DNA of 36,160 nt from Gemmatimonadota bacterium (GTDB lineage: Bacteria; Gemmatimonadota; Gemmatimonadetes; Palauibacterales; KS3-K002): positions 1 through 36,160 of the forward strand of contig JACQVD010000046.1 in the NCBI GenBank assembly GCA_016209945.1, given 5' to 3'. Made by a program: the position numbers and the translations under genes. The notes under the pieces are model-generated. The model ran no database searches. It saw only the letters and a list, made by a program, of their open reading frames with translations, and had not been told where the DNA came from. This document shows, one piece after another, positions 25,368 through 35,671 of the stretch (the stretch's first letter is position 1; the number at the start of each line of letters is the position of its first letter).

Positions 25368-26154
25368 GGAACTTCGGCTCCCGCTTTTCGAGGAATGCGC
25401 GCACGCCCTCGCGGGCGTCCTCGCTGGCGAAGCATTCGGTCTGGGCGCGCAGCTCGAACTCCAGCATCCCCTCCAGGGTCGCGCCGAGGCTCTTGTTCAG
25501 CGCCTCTTTGGCCAGGGCGAGGGCGCGGGGAGGCCGTGCGGCCAACTGCCGGGCGAGGCCGCGCGTCTCGGCCATCAGCCGGTCCTGCGGGACGACGCGA
25601 TCGAAGATGCCCAGCCGATGCGCCTCCTGCGCGTCGATCATGTCGCCCGAGAAGATGAGCTCGGCCGCCTTCGCGGGCCCCACGAGCCTCGGCAGGAAGT
25701 ACGTCCCGCCCCAGTCGGGGTGCAGTCCCACGCGTCCGAACGTCTCCCCGATGGAAGCGCGATCGCTCGCGATGCGGATGTCACACGCGAGCGCCAGGTT
25801 CGCCCCGCCACCCGCGGCCGGGCCGTTCACGGCCGCGATCACCGGCTTCGGCGCGCGCCGGATCGCGGTGATCGCGCGGCGCCCCGCTTGGAGCAGTTTC
25901 GCCGCCTCGTCGAGGTTCCGCTCCTCGATGAGCCGTCCGAGGTAGTCGAGATCGGCGCCGGCGCAAAAGCCACGCCCTGCACCGGTGATGATGATGACCC
26001 GCACGTCCGCATCCGCTGCGAGCCGCTCCAGGGCATCCGGCATGTCGTCGCGCATCGTCCCGTCGAACGCGTTGAGCCGCTCCGGCCGATTGAGCGTGAG
26101 GGTGCCGATCTGCTCGGAGACCTCGACGAGCACGGATTGCTGCTTGTAGCTCAC
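25357..26154 (-). CDS. Enoyl-CoA hydratase/isomerase family protein, PaaG-like
   Basis: A 265-residue crotonase from GTG 26154, overlapping the thiolase stop by 4 nt. The oxyanion hole ([11 protein letters not shown] and [14 protein letters not shown]) is intact, but the two hydratase glutamates are replaced by Asn119 and Gly140. Instead [17 protein letters not shown] offers Asp147 at the position where PaaG-type isomerases carry their catalytic Asp. So ring-opening/isomerase or delta3-delta2 enoyl-CoA isomerase activity is more likely than hydration. In phenylacetate pathways PaaG isomerises 1,2-epoxyphenylacetyl-CoA to the oxepin; no upstream paaABCDE genes are in the window, so an unsaturated fatty acyl-CoA substrate is equally possible. 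Confidence 0.88.
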   Translation of the reverse strand: MSYKQQSVLVEVSEQIGTLTLNRPERLNAFDGTMRDDMPDALERLAADADVRVIIITGAGRGFCAGADLDYLGRLIEERNLDEAAKLLQAGRRAITAIRRAPKPVIAAVNGPAAGGGANLALACDIRIASDRASIGETFGRVGLHPDWGGTYFLPRLVGPAKAAELIFSGDMIDAQEAHRLGIFDRVVPQDRLMAETRGLARQLAARPPRALALAKEALNKSLGATLEGMLEFELRAQTECFASEDAREGVRAFLEKREPKFRGT

Positions 26155-27359
26155 GCCTCGCGCTCCACGATCGTCGCGATCCCCTGGCCGACGCCGATGC
26201 ACATGGTGCAGAGCCCGTAGCGTCCGCCGCGGCGCCGCATCTCGTGCACAAGCGTCGTCATGAGTCGCGCGCCCGTGCAGCCGATGGGGTGTCCCAGGGC
26301 GATGGCGCTGCCGTTCACGTTCGTCTTCTCCCAGGGGAGCCCCAACTCGCGCATGCAGGCGAGGGTCTGAGAGGCGAACGCCTCGTTCAGTTCGATGAGG
26401 TCGAAGTCGCCCAGGCGCAGCCCTGCGCGCTCCAGCACGCGGCGCGTGGCGGGGATCGGTCCGATTCCCATGCACGAAGGATCGACCCCGGCCACTGCCG
26501 ACGCGACGATGCGGGCCACAGGCCGGAGCCCGAGCCTCTCCGCCGCCGACCGACTGACAACGAGCAGGGCCGCCGCGCCGTCGTTCAGGCCCGAGGCGTT
26601 CCCCGCAGTCACGGTTCCTCCGCCGCGGAACGCCGGCGGTAGGGCGGCAAGACGCTCGAGGCTCGTGTCGGGCCGCGGGTGCTCATCCTGCTCTACACGC
26701 ACGGGCCGGCCCCGGGCGTCCACGGTCTCCACCGGCACGATCTCGTCCCGGAAGCACCCTTCGGTGGTCGCGCGCGCCGCGCGCCGCTGGCTCTCCAGCG
26801 CGAACTCGTCCTGCTCCTGTCGCGTGATCCCGTATTGCTCCGCGACGATCTCCGCTGTCTCCCCGAGGCTCACGGTCCACGGCGGTGGCATCTGCGGGTT
26901 CACGAACCGCCACCCGAGGACGGTGTCCGCGACCTCGGGAGTCCCACGGGCGAAGGGATGATCGGGTTTGAGCATGACGTACGGCGCCCGGCTCATGCTC
27001 TCCACGCCGCCCGCGATCACGACGTCCGCCTCGCCGGCCGCGATCGCGTGCGCCGCGCTCACGACCGCCTGGAGGCCTGATCCGCAGAGCCGGTTGACGG
27101 TGAACCCCGGCACCTCGACCGGCAGCCCGGCGCGGAGCGACGCCATGCGCGCCACGTTCCGGTTGTCCTCTCCTGCCTGGTTGGAGCACCCGGCGACCAC
27201 ATCGTCGATCTCCGTCACCGGGATGCCCGTCCGCTCCACCAGCGCCCTAATCGTGAGCGCGAGCAGATCGTCGGGCCGGACCCGGGCGAGCGCGCCGCCG
27301 TGACGGCCGACTGGGGTGCGCACGGCGTCGATGATGAGCGCGTCGCGCGGGCCCTTCAC
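26151..27359 (-). CDS. Acetyl-CoA acyltransferase (thiolase, PaaJ/PcaF/FadA-like)
   Basis: Cleaves 3-ketoacyl-CoA with CoA to release acetyl-CoA. It has 402 residues. Nucleophile Cys92 is in [22 protein letters not shown] is the NEAF motif; [15 protein letters not shown] holds the catalytic His; and [10 protein letters not shown] holds the second catalytic Cys. The cover loop [11 protein letters not shown] is normal. GTG 27359 overlaps the aldehyde dehydrogenase stop by 4 nt. Degradative use follows from the operon: hydratase, dehydrogenase and thiolase are all present. Substrate length cannot be read directly; the sequence style is closest to PaaJ/PcaF beta-ketoadipyl-CoA thiolases and general FadA. 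Confidence 0.93.
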   Translation of the reverse strand: MKGPRDALIIDAVRTPVGRHGGALARVRPDDLLALTIRALVERTGIPVTEIDDVVAGCSNQAGEDNRNVARMASLRAGLPVEVPGFTVNRLCGSGLQAVVSAAHAIAAGEADVVIAGGVESMSRAPYVMLKPDHPFARGTPEVADTVLGWRFVNPQMPPPWTVSLGETAEIVAEQYGITRQEQDEFALESQRRAARATTEGCFRDEIVPVETVDARGRPVRVEQDEHPRPDTSLERLAALPPAFRGGGTVTAGNASGLNDGAAALLVVSRSAAERLGLRPVARIVASAVAGVDPSCMGIGPIPATRRVLERAGLRLGDFDLIELNEAFASQTLACMRELGLPWEKTNVNGSAIALGHPIGCTGARLMTTLVHEMRRRGGRYGLCTMCIGVGQGIATIVEREA

Positions 27360-28813
27360 GAGAGATCCACCCAGACGCTCTTCACCTGGGTGTACTCGTT
27401 GAGCGCGTGCATCCCCAGGTCGCGCCCAAAGCCGCTCTGCTTGGTTCCGCCGAAGGGAGAGGCGGGGTCGTACCGGTTAAACGTATTGATCCACACGGTG
27501 CCGGCCTGGATCGCGCGCGCGACGCGGTGGGCTTTCTTCACGTCGCGGGTCCAGATGCCCGCGGCGAGCCCGTACATGGTGCGGTTCGCGATGGCGATCG
27601 CCTCTTCCTCGTCTTCGAAGGTGAGCGTGGCGAGCACGGGCCCGAAGATCTCCTCCTGGGCGATCGTCATGTCGGGTTGTACGCGATCAAAGACCGTCGC
27701 CGAGACGTAGTAGCCGCGCTCGCCCACGCGCGCGCCGCCGCACAGGAGCGTAGCGCCCTCGCGCTTCCCGGTATCGACGTAGCCGAGCACCCTCTGCATC
27801 TGCCGCTCGGAGACGAGCGCCCCGAGCCGGGTCTTCGGGTCGAGGGGGTCTCCCGGCACCGTCTTCTTCGCGCGCTCGACGAGCTTCTCCAGGAACACGT
27901 CGTGGATCGAGCGTTGCACGAGGAGGCGCGAGCCCGCCGAGCAGACCTCGCCTTTTCCGTAGAAGATGCCGACGGCGGCCCCGCGCACGGCCGCCTCCGG
28001 GTCGGCGTCGGCGAAGATGATGTTCGGGGACTTGCCGCCCAATTCGAGCTGCACGTTCTTGAGCGTCGCCGCCGCCTCGCGCATGATGATCCGGCCGGTC
28101 TCGGTGGAGCCCGTGAACGCGATCTTGTCCACACCGGGATGCCGCACGAGCGCGGCGCCCGTCACCTCACCATATCCAGGCACGACGTTCCAGACGCCGG
28201 GCGGGAAGCCGGCTTCGCGGGCCAGCGCCGCCAGGCGCAGCGTGGAGAGCGGCGTCTCCTCCGCAGGCTTCAGGATGACGGTGTTCCCACAGGCGAGCGC
28301 AGGGGCGATCTTCCACATGGCAATGACGATCGGGAAGTTCCACGGCACGATCGCCGCCACGACGCCGGTGGGCTCGCGCAACGTGTAGTTCAGGAACGGC
28401 CCCGCCACCGGGATCACCTCGCCCTGCCATTTGTCCGCCCAGCCCGCGTAGTACCGCAGGATCGAGATCGCCTCCGGGAGATCGATCTGCCGCGACTCGA
28501 AGATCGGCTTCCCGTTGTCCAGGGTCTCGATGCGCGCGATCTCGTCGATCTCGCGCTCGATGAGATCAGCCAGGCGATACAGCAGGCGCCCCCGGTCGCG
28601 CGCGCTCATCGTGCGCCAGTCGCCGCCCTCGAACGCCGCCCGCGCGGCCGCGACGGCGCGGTCCACGTCCGCGGCCTTCGCCTCCGCCACCTGCGCGAGC
28701 AGCTCGCCCGTCGCGGGGTTCACCGTCGGGAACGTGGACCCGTCGGCGGCGTCCACGAACTCGTTCGCGATGAAGAGCCGCGTCTCGAACCTCGCCGTCG
28801 TGGCGACCGGCAT
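27356..28813 (-). CDS. NAD(P)-dependent aldehyde dehydrogenase
   Basis: Oxidises an aldehyde to the acid. It has 485 residues, the standard length. [20 protein letters not shown] and KPAEETPLS bind the coenzyme, FTGSTETGR (233-241) is the Rossmann turn, Glu257 in LELGGKSPN is the general base, and Cys291 in [12 protein letters not shown] is the nucleophile. EEIFGPVL and the C-terminal [15 protein letters not shown] close the active site. It resembles betaine/phenylacetaldehyde-type enzymes rather than the PaaZ fusion. It sits between a hydratase (2-nt gap upstream) and the thiolase (4-nt overlap), so it probably feeds an acid, such as phenylacetate or a branched acid, into this pathway. No CoA ligase is next to it. 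Confidence 0.93.
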   Translation of the reverse strand: MPVATTARFETRLFIANEFVDAADGSTFPTVNPATGELLAQVAEAKAADVDRAVAAARAAFEGGDWRTMSARDRGRLLYRLADLIEREIDEIARIETLDNGKPIFESRQIDLPEAISILRYYAGWADKWQGEVIPVAGPFLNYTLREPTGVVAAIVPWNFPIVIAMWKIAPALACGNTVILKPAEETPLSTLRLAALAREAGFPPGVWNVVPGYGEVTGAALVRHPGVDKIAFTGSTETGRIIMREAAATLKNVQLELGGKSPNIIFADADPEAAVRGAAVGIFYGKGEVCSAGSRLLVQRSIHDVFLEKLVERAKKTVPGDPLDPKTRLGALVSERQMQRVLGYVDTGKREGATLLCGGARVGERGYYVSATVFDRVQPDMTIAQEEIFGPVLATLTFEDEEEAIAIANRTMYGLAAGIWTRDVKKAHRVARAIQAGTVWINTFNRYDPASPFGGTKQSGFGRDLGMHALNEYTQVKSVWVDLS

Positions 28814-28815
28814 CG

Positions 28816-29598
28816 TCAGCGCCCTTTGAAGACGGGCTTCCGCTTCTCCACGTACGCCGCGAGGCCCTCCTTCGCGTCCTCGGACTCGAAGAGCTGCTGC
28901 TGCATCTCGCGCTCGATGGCGAGCCCTTCCCCGAAGGGGACCTCGAGGCCGCTACAGACCGCGCGCTTGATGCGGCCCACGGCCTTCGCGGCCTTGTTCG
29001 GCGGGCAGAACTGCCGTGCGAATGCCAGCACGTCGTTCCAGAACGTCTCCGCAGGGAAGATGCGGTTCAGGAGTCCCAGCTCGAGCCCCTTCTCGAACTC
29101 GAAGGTCTCGCCGGTCGCCATGAGTTCGATCGCCTTCGACTTGCCCACGAGCCGTCCGAGCCGCTGGGTGCCGCCCGTCCCGGGAAGGACTCCGAGGTTC
29201 ACCTCCGGGAGACCGATCTTCCCGCCGCCCTGCCTGGCGAGTCGAAGGTCGCACGCGAGCGCGATCTCGAGGCCGCCGCCGACCGTGTGACCGTTCAACG
29301 CGGCGATCACCAACTTGGGCGTGTGCTCCAGCCGGTTCAACGTCTCGTTGGCGTGCAGGCAGAAGAAGTACTTGAAATAGGGATCGGCCTTCTGGAGCAT
29401 GCGGATGTCCGCGCCCGCCGAGAAGAACTTCTCGCCGGCCCCGCGGATCACGATCACGTACACCTCGGGATCGAAGCGCGCCTTCAGGACCGCGTCGTCC
29501 AGCTCGCGCATCATCTCGTGGGTGTACGTGTTTGCCGGGGGATCGTTCAGCTCCATGACCGCGACCCCTTCCTCCACTCGATACTCTACGAGCGCCAT
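28816..29598 (-). CDS. Enoyl-CoA hydratase (first gene after the regulator)
   Basis: A crotonase of 260 residues with both catalytic glutamates: Glu111 in VGGGLEIALACDL and Glu132 in IGLPEVNLGVLPGTGGTQRL. The oxyanion-hole segment KFFSAGADIRML is intact, and PVFKGR ends the protein. A long aromatic insertion (ADPYFKYFFCLHAN, 71-84) lines the acyl pocket and sets it apart from the other crotonases here. ATG 29598 has an AGGAG site 7 nt upstream and overlaps the 3' end of the TetR gene by 13 nt, so regulator and enzyme are translated together. Confidence 0.92.
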   Translation of the reverse strand: MALVEYRVEEGVAVMELNDPPANTYTHEMMRELDDAVLKARFDPEVYVIVIRGAGEKFFSAGADIRMLQKADPYFKYFFCLHANETLNRLEHTPKLVIAALNGHTVGGGLEIALACDLRLARQGGGKIGLPEVNLGVLPGTGGTQRLGRLVGKSKAIELMATGETFEFEKGLELGLLNRIFPAETFWNDVLAFARQFCPPNKAAKAVGRIKRAVCSGLEVPFGEGLAIEREMQQQLFESEDAKEGLAAYVEKRKPVFKGR

Positions 29599-30257
29599 GG
29601 CGCATCTCCTGGGCCCAGGGGTTCTGCACAGCGATCCAGATGCCGGCCGGCGTCGCCGCTCCGGAGAAACCCGCCGAGGAAGAGCCGGTAGAGCTGCTCG
29701 GCGAGGCGCTCCACGCTGACGTCCTGCTCCGGCCGGTACCAGGTGTAGGTCCAGTTCATCATCCCGAAGAGCGCGAACGCCGCCACGCGCAGGACCACGG
29801 CATCGCCGGAACCGCAAAAGCGGCGCACGTCCCGGAGGATCCCGAGACAGGTCTCCATGTACTCATGGCGGAGCGCGCGGATGTGTTCCCTGTGCTCACC
29901 CGTCAGCGAGTCGTATTCGTGCACCAGAACCTTCATCGCCGGCCGGCGCTGCGCGAAGACGCGCAGGTGGCTGTGCACGAAGATCCGCAGCCGCTCGCGC
30001 GGATCGTGCACGTCGTCGAGCCGGCGGCGCAGGTCGTCGAGCACCGTGCGCAGGAGCCGCTCCTGGATCCGGAAGAGAAGCTCCTCCTTGCTCCGGAAGT
30101 AGTAGTAGAGGCCCGCCAGGCTCACGCCGGACGCTCTCGCGATGTCGCGGATCGAGGTGTTGTGGTAGCCTTTGTCTGCGAAGATCTCGGCCGAGAGCTC
30201 GAGGAGGCGCTCGAGCTTCTCCTGGTGATTCGTTGAGACAGGCGCGGCTTGCCCCAT
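29586..30257 (-). CDS. TetR-family transcriptional regulator of the beta-oxidation operon
   Basis: A 223-residue repressor. The N-terminal helix-turn-helix is TSIRDIARASGVSLAGLYYYF (about 34-54, given in part), followed by RSKEELLFRIQERLL. The rest is an all-helical ligand domain with the WYRPEQDVSVERLAEQLYRL pattern near its end, typical of regulators that sense acyl-CoAs (FadR/PsrA/PaaR-like, TetR_C). It heads the operon it probably controls. A palindrome 23 bp upstream of its ATG fits autoregulation and control of the divergent gene. An acyl-CoA or aryl-CoA inducer is likely by analogy; the ligand cannot be named. The long reading frame further upstream is not part of the gene, because the start MGQAAPVS has the normal TetR spacing. 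Confidence 0.92.
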   Translation of the reverse strand: MGQAAPVSTNHQEKLERLLELSAEIFADKGYHNTSIRDIARASGVSLAGLYYYFRSKEELLFRIQERLLRTVLDDLRRRLDDVHDPRERLRIFVHSHLRVFAQRRPAMKVLVHEYDSLTGEHREHIRALRHEYMETCLGILRDVRRFCGSGDAVVLRVAAFALFGMMNWTYTWYRPEQDVSVERLAEQLYRLFLGGFLRSGDAGRHLDRCAEPLGPGDAPWRS

Positions 30258-30279
30258 GCCGTGTCTCCGGGCGGGGGTT

Positions 30280-30293
30280 CGAACGTCCGTTCG
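30280..30293. promoter_or_regulatory. TetR operator candidate, PaaR-type palindrome
   Basis: CGAACG-TC-CGTTCG is a perfect 6-bp inverted repeat with a 2-nt centre between the divergent TetR and nfeD genes. It fits the consensus CNAACGNNCGTTNG that I recall for the TetR-family phenylacetate regulator PaaR of Thermus thermophilus. Confidence 0.6.
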
Positions 30294-30341
30294 GTGCGCA
30301 ACGTATCGGGCCCGCAGGGGCGCCGCAAGCAGGATTCTCGT

Positions 30342-30370
30342 TTGACGGAGCCGACGGCCCCCGGTAGGTT
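30342..30370 (+). promoter_or_regulatory. Candidate promoter of nfeD-floA
   Basis: TTGACG (30342-30347), a 17-nt spacer and a weak TAGGTT (30365-30370). The predicted transcript start is near 30377, immediately before ATG 30378, so this too would be leaderless if the promoter is right. Confidence 0.35.
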
Positions 30371-30377
30371 GCCATCG

Positions 30378-31820
30378 ATGAGGCGCTCCCCTCGACCCGC
30401 CCCTCGCCGGGCGATCCGCGCCCTGGCGGCCACGGCCGTGCTCCTGCTCGCGGGGACGGCCGGCAGCCTTGCGGCAGCCCCGGCCTCCAGCGCCCCCGGC
30501 CTCGCCGGCCTCGCCGGCCTCCCCGGCCTCCCCGGCCCCCCCGGCGCCGGGGATGAGCGGAACAAGATTGTCTACCGGATTCCCATCCACGGCACGATCG
30601 ACATGGGGCTCGCTCCCTACGTGCGGCGGGCCCTGGGAAACGCGAGGAAGGCCGGCGCCGCGTTCGTCGTCCTCGACATCAACACGCCGGGCGGCCGGGT
30701 GGACGCCGCTTGGGAGATCGTGGACGCGGTCCAGGAATCCCCCGTCGCCGTCTACGCGTACGTGGACCGCGCGATCTCCGCGGGCGCCATGATCGCCCTC
30801 GCCGCGACGGGGATCTACACGCGCCCCGGGGCGAGCATCGGCGCCGCGACGCCCGTGAGTCTCACGGGCGAGAAGGCGCCGGAGAAGGTCGTGAGCGTCA
30901 TGCGCTCGGAGTTCCGCGCGCTCGCCGAGGCGCGGGGCCTCGATCCCAGGATTGCCGAGGCGATGGTGGACGAGGAGGTGGAGCTCCCCGGCGTGAAGGA
31001 GAAGGGAAAGCTCCTGACGCTCACGTCGGAGGAGGCGCTGCGCCTCGGGTACTCGAAAGGAGAGTTCGAGGACTTCGAATCGCTCCTCGCGGCACTCGAC
31101 GCCGCCGGCGCGGAGGTGATCGTGCCCGGCGAGAACTGGGCGGAGAGGGTCGTGCGCTTTCTCACGAGCCCGCTCGTGGCGCCGATCCTGTTGAGCCTGG
31201 GGATGCTCGGCCTCCTGATCGAGCTCCAGACCCCGTCGTTCGGGGTCGCCGGGATCACGGGCTTGATCCTGCTGGCCCTCTTCTTCGGCGCGCACCTCAT
31301 CGTCGGGCTCGCCGGCCTGGAAGAGCTTCTGCTCCTCCTCGCGGGCCTCGTTCTCCTCGGCCTGGAGGTCTTCGTGATTCCCGGCTTCGGGCTCGCGGGG
31401 ATCCTCGGGATCGTCGCGATTGCGGCCGCCATCTTCCTGGCACTCCTGGGGCGGTTCCCGAGTGTGAATGACATCACCCGGGCGGTCGGGACGTTGGGCG
31501 TGACGCTCCTGATCTTCATGGCGACGGCGTACTACTTCGTCCGCCACCTGCCGTGGAGCAAGCGTCTGGGCGGGATTTTCCTCCGGGAGGCGGAGGCGCG
31601 GGCGGTGGGCTACATCTCCGCGGAGCCGCGCCAGGACCTCGTGGGCAAGATCGGCGTCGCGGTCACGGACCTCCGGCCCGCGGGGATCGGGCTGTTCGAC
31701 GGCGAGCGGGTTGACGTGGTCAGCGAAGGCGACTACGTGAAAGCGGGCGCCAGGATCAAGGTGCTACGCTCCGAAGGCTACCGGCACATCGTGCGGCTGG
31801 TGGAGGGAAAGAGACTATGA
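30378..31820 (+). CDS. nfeD: Long-form NfeD protein (ClpP-class serine protease, membrane)
   Basis: Membrane-bound partner of flotillin. It has 480 residues. The signal peptide is about 12-34, then a short collagen-like [16 protein letters not shown] linker (41-56) encoded by 9-bp repeats. A ClpP-class protease domain follows: [14 protein letters not shown], Ser134 in [15 protein letters not shown], and a Lys in EKAPEKVVS that could complete the Ser-Lys dyad known for this family. From about 255 to 400 come several membrane helices ([17 protein letters not shown] onward). The last 75 residues form the OB-fold NfeD domain ([27 protein letters not shown]). The stop overlaps the floA start by 4 nt. 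No strong ribosome binding site precedes ATG 30378. Confidence 0.9.
   Translation: MRRSPRPAPRRAIRALAATAVLLLAGTAGSLAAAPASSAPGLAGLAGLPGLPGPPGAGDERNKIVYRIPIHGTIDMGLAPYVRRALGNARKAGAAFVVLDINTPGGRVDAAWEIVDAVQESPVAVYAYVDRAISAGAMIALAATGIYTRPGASIGAATPVSLTGEKAPEKVVSVMRSEFRALAEARGLDPRIAEAMVDEEVELPGVKEKGKLLTLTSEEALRLGYSKGEFEDFESLLAALDAAGAEVIVPGENWAERVVRFLTSPLVAPILLSLGMLGLLIELQTPSFGVAGITGLILLALFFGAHLIVGLAGLEELLLLLAGLVLLGLEVFVIPGFGLAGILGIVAIAAAIFLALLGRFPSVNDITRAVGTLGVTLLIFMATAYYFVRHLPWSKRLGGIFLREAEARAVGYISAEPRQDLVGKIGVAVTDLRPAGIGLFDGERVDVVSEGDYVKAGARIKVLRSEGYRHIVRLVEGKRL
30496..30540 (+). repeat. Five 9-bp tandem repeats inside nfeD
   Basis: Units CCGGCCTCG twice, CCGGCCTCC twice and CCGGCCCCC once encode the GLA/GLP/GPP collagen-like linker. 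Copy number could vary between strains without breaking the frame. Confidence 0.7.
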
Positions 31821-32848
31821 ACGAGCTCTTGGCAGGGACCTCGCTGGTTTTCGTCGTTCTCGTTCTCATCGCGCTCCTGGTCGTCCTGTATTTCGTCCCG
31901 ATCCGCCTGTGGATCGAGGCGCTGGCCGCGGGAGTGCACGTCAGCATCCCGACGCTCATCGGGATGCGACTCCGGAAGGTGAACCCGTTCGCCATCGTGC
32001 GGCCGCTGATCGCCGCGACAAAGGCAGGTCTTGAGCTCGACATCGGCGGGCTGGAGGCGCATTACCTGGCCGGCGGTGATGTGCAGCGCGTCGTCACCGC
32101 GCTCATCGCGGCCGACAAGGCCGGGATCGACCTCCCGTTCCAGCGGGCGACGGCGATCGATCTCGCCGGCCGCGACGTGCTCGAGGCGGTGAAGGTGTCC
32201 GTGAACCCGAAGGTGATGGAGACGCCTCGGGTCGCGGCGGTCGCCAAGGACGGGATCCAGCTCATCGCCATGGCGCGCGTCACGGTGCGCGCCAACATCG
32301 CGCGCCTCGTGGGCGGCGCGGGCGAACAGACGATCCTGGCCCGGGTGGGGGAGGGGATCGTGAGCACGATCGGGTCGGCGCAGTCGCACAAGGAGGTGCT
32401 GGAGAACCCGGACAGGATCTCCAAGACGGTGCTCGAGAAGGGGCTCGACGCGGGCACGGCGATCGAGATCCTCTCCATCGATATCGCGGACGTGGACGTG
32501 GGGAGGAACATCGGCGCCCAGCTTCAGACCGACCAGGCGGAGGCCGACAAGCGCATGGCGCAGGCGCGCGCGGAGGCCCGGCGCGCCATGGCGGTGGCCG
32601 CCGAACAGGAGAACCGCGCCCGCGTCGAGGAGATGCGCGCCCGGCTCGTGGAGTCCGAGGCGCAGGTCCCGCTCGCCATCGCGGAGGCGTTCCGGGCGGG
32701 CCGGCTGGGGGTCTTCGACTGGACGCGCTGGCGGAACGTGATGAGCGATACGGAGATGCGCGAGTCGATCGCGGGCCGTGACCGCGAGGAGCGGCCGAGG
32801 CGCGGCGGGGGCGCCGGGGGCGGCGGGGGCGCCGGCGAGACCGCGTAG
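31817..32848 (+). CDS. floA: Flotillin-like protein FloA
   Basis: Membrane-scaffold protein of functional microdomains. It has 343 residues. One N-terminal hydrophobic hairpin (about 7-29) anchors it, followed by the conserved [20 protein letters not shown] and [19 protein letters not shown]. The central PHB/SPFH-like domain reads [21 protein letters not shown] helical coiled-coil part is rich in Ala, Glu and Arg ([20 protein letters not shown]). A Gly-rich end follows RDREERPRR. The ATGA overlap with nfeD and the conserved nfeD-floA pairing support joint function. The C-terminal GGGAGGGGGAG tail is longer than in Bacillus YqfA and is encoded by a GC-rich tract. Confidence 0.95.
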   Translation: MNELLAGTSLVFVVLVLIALLVVLYFVPIRLWIEALAAGVHVSIPTLIGMRLRKVNPFAIVRPLIAATKAGLELDIGGLEAHYLAGGDVQRVVTALIAADKAGIDLPFQRATAIDLAGRDVLEAVKVSVNPKVMETPRVAAVAKDGIQLIAMARVTVRANIARLVGGAGEQTILARVGEGIVSTIGSAQSHKEVLENPDRISKTVLEKGLDAGTAIEILSIDIADVDVGRNIGAQLQTDQAEADKRMAQARAEARRAMAVAAEQENRARVEEMRARLVESEAQVPLAIAEAFRAGRLGVFDWTRWRNVMSDTEMRESIAGRDREERPRRGGGAGGGGGAGETA

Positions 32849-32862
32849 AGACAGCGCAAGAG

Positions 32863-33510
32863 ATGGATGATCTCGGCAGCCTGATCATCTTCCTCGCCGT
32901 AGTGTTCTTCTGGGTGCTTCAGGCGCTCAGGCGCCAGAGGCGGCCGCCGCAGGAACGACCGCGCGAGGGGCCACCGGCGGGCGAGGGGCGCCCGAGGGCG
33001 GCAGCGCCACGCCGGCGCCCCGTCGGTCGCCGGGCCCAGCCTGCCGGCGCTCGCGCGCCCGCTGAGGCGGCCGGACCCACCCCGCGGCGACCGGGAGCCG
33101 CGCCTGCCGCTCCCGAGACGCTGGAGGAGGCTTTCGAGTGGGTCTTCGGCATCCCCCGTGAGGAGATTCCCCAGCCGCCGGTTCCCGAGGCCCCGCCGCC
33201 GGAGGAGGCGCCGGTCGCTGTCTCGCTGGAGACGCCCTCCCTCGAGGAAGTGGGCGCGCCTCCTGAAGTTCTAGAGCGCGTCGAGGTCATCGCTGCGGAG
33301 GAGGCCCAGGCAGGTCCTGCCATGGTGCCACTCGCCGAGGTGGCTCCGCCCGTAGAGGTCGAGCGTCGGCGGCGTGTCCGGGGCTTCCCGGCGCTTGAGT
33401 ATTTGACGCCGGCCCAGCGGGCGCTCGTCTGGGCGGAGATCCTGGCGCCGCCTCTCGCGCTGCGCGAGCCGGCGCCCGGTGCGCCGACGGAGACGAAGCC
33501 GCCCACATAG
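32863..33510 (+). CDS. Membrane-anchored Pro/Arg/Glu-rich protein of unknown function
   Basis: A 215-residue protein. One N-terminal membrane helix (LIIFLAVVFFWVLQAL, about 7-22) is followed by a basic Arg/Pro-rich stretch to about residue 85 and an acidic Glu/Pro region. Only the ends of the latter look ordered: ETLEEAFEWVFGIPREEIPQ (about 86-105) and FPALEYLTPAQRALVWAEIL (about 176-195). The first of these reminds me of a short motif seen in several deep-branching phyla just after floA, but I cannot name a family. It lies 14 nt after floA and 7 nt before the next gene, so it probably belongs to the same microdomain operon. Confidence 0.6.
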   Translation: MDDLGSLIIFLAVVFFWVLQALRRQRRPPQERPREGPPAGEGRPRAAAPRRRPVGRRAQPAGARAPAEAAGPTPRRPGAAPAAPETLEEAFEWVFGIPREEIPQPPVPEAPPPEEAPVAVSLETPSLEEVGAPPEVLERVEVIAAEEAQAGPAMVPLAEVAPPVEVERRRRVRGFPALEYLTPAQRALVWAEILAPPLALREPAPGAPTETKPPT

Positions 33511-33517
33511 GCGGCCC

Positions 33518-33853
33518 ATGAAGCGGCTGCTGCTCTTTGCTTGCGCGCTCGGGCTTGTGCTCGGTGTCGTGGGCACGCTGCTCGCGCCGCGGCTGGTCCG
33601 GCCGCTACTCCCGGAGGCGATCCGTGGAAGTCCCGAGGTTGTCTCGGGCATGGTCCTGAAGGAGCGGCGGGAGCCCGAGCAGCTGCTCCTCACGCTGGAT
33701 ACGCCGCGGGGCGCCATCCTCGCGATCTTCCGCAAGGACGTGACCGAGGTGGATCTCCTCGTAGATCAGGGGGACAGCATCGGCCTCGCCCTGCGCCGCT
33801 ACGAGCCGTTCGTGCGCAACCCGGAGATCCGGCGGGTCGGGAAAAACAGGTAA
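33518..33853 (+). CDS. Small N-anchored protein of unknown function
   Basis: A 111-residue product from ATG 33518. An N-terminal helix ([20 protein letters not shown], about 4-23) is a signal anchor or uncleaved signal peptide; it contains a Cys but no proper lipobox. The remainder reads as a small beta-rich domain: [20 protein letters not shown], then [20 protein letters not shown] and [14 protein letters not shown], resembling an OB-like or OmpA-leader-like fold with no known catalytic residues. It is the last gene of the nfeD-floA run, 7 nt after its neighbour, and ends just before the aceB promoter. Confidence 0.6.
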   Translation: MKRLLLFACALGLVLGVVGTLLAPRLVRPLLPEAIRGSPEVVSGMVLKERREPEQLLLTLDTPRGAILAIFRKDVTEVDLLVDQGDSIGLALRRYEPFVRNPEIRRVGKNR

Positions 33854-33859
33854 TTGCTG

Positions 33860-33889
33860 TTGACGATGACGTGCTGAGCGGGCTATCCT
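33860..33889 (+). promoter_or_regulatory. Promoter of the glyoxylate-shunt genes
   Basis: TTGACG (33860-33865, five of six) and TATCCT (33884-33889) with an 18-nt spacer, directly after the preceding stop. Transcription would start near 33896, giving a leader of about 40 nt with a strong AGGAGGT site before the small ORF at 33935. Confidence 0.55.
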
Positions 33890-33934
33890 GCACGGGTTCG
33901 TCGAGCGAGGCTCGCCCACCCACAGGAGGTCGCC

Positions 33935-34041
33935 ATGCGCATCCCCAGGTCGCTCCTTCTAGCCCTCCCGCTGGTTCTCGTGCTCCCGTCGGTCGCAAGC
34001 CGGCTGCGCTTCCGCCATCGCGCTCTCGCGCAAGGAGGAGA

Positions 34042-34045
<4 letters not shown>
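33935..34045 (+). CDS. 36-residue leader ORF coupled to malate synthase
   Basis: ATG 33935 has AGGAGGT at 33924-33930. The frame encodes 36 residues: a basic start, a hydrophobic core ([16 protein letters not shown]) and a basic end, that is, the shape of a signal peptide. It ends in TGA 34043-34045, overlapping the aceB start by 4 nt (ATGA), and its last codons double as the aceB ribosome binding site AAGGAGGAG. It could be a regulatory leader peptide or a signal peptide left from a lost secreted protein gene; the overlap and strong initiation site favour real translation. Confidence 0.5.
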
Positions 34046-35649
<1,604 letters not shown>

Positions 35650-35671
35650 GAGGACTAGCCAAGGAGCCTCT

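Noticed and set aside
24508-26220. Long plus-strand frame of 570 codons
   Set aside because: Antisense to the dehydrogenase and PaaG-like genes; no recognisable protein features.
27407-29290. Long open frame on the plus strand, 627 codons
   Set aside because: Antisense to the aldehyde dehydrogenase and hydratase genes, which carry complete catalytic motifs; GC-rich third positions create such shadows.
30258-31547. Extension of the TetR frame upstream to 31547
   Set aside because: TetR proteins begin shortly before the helix-turn-helix; the extension is antisense to nfeD.
33541-34041. N-terminal extension of malate synthase
   Set aside because: The extension is low complexity, overlaps another gene in a different frame, and ATG 34042 has an excellent ribosome binding site and the family N-terminus.
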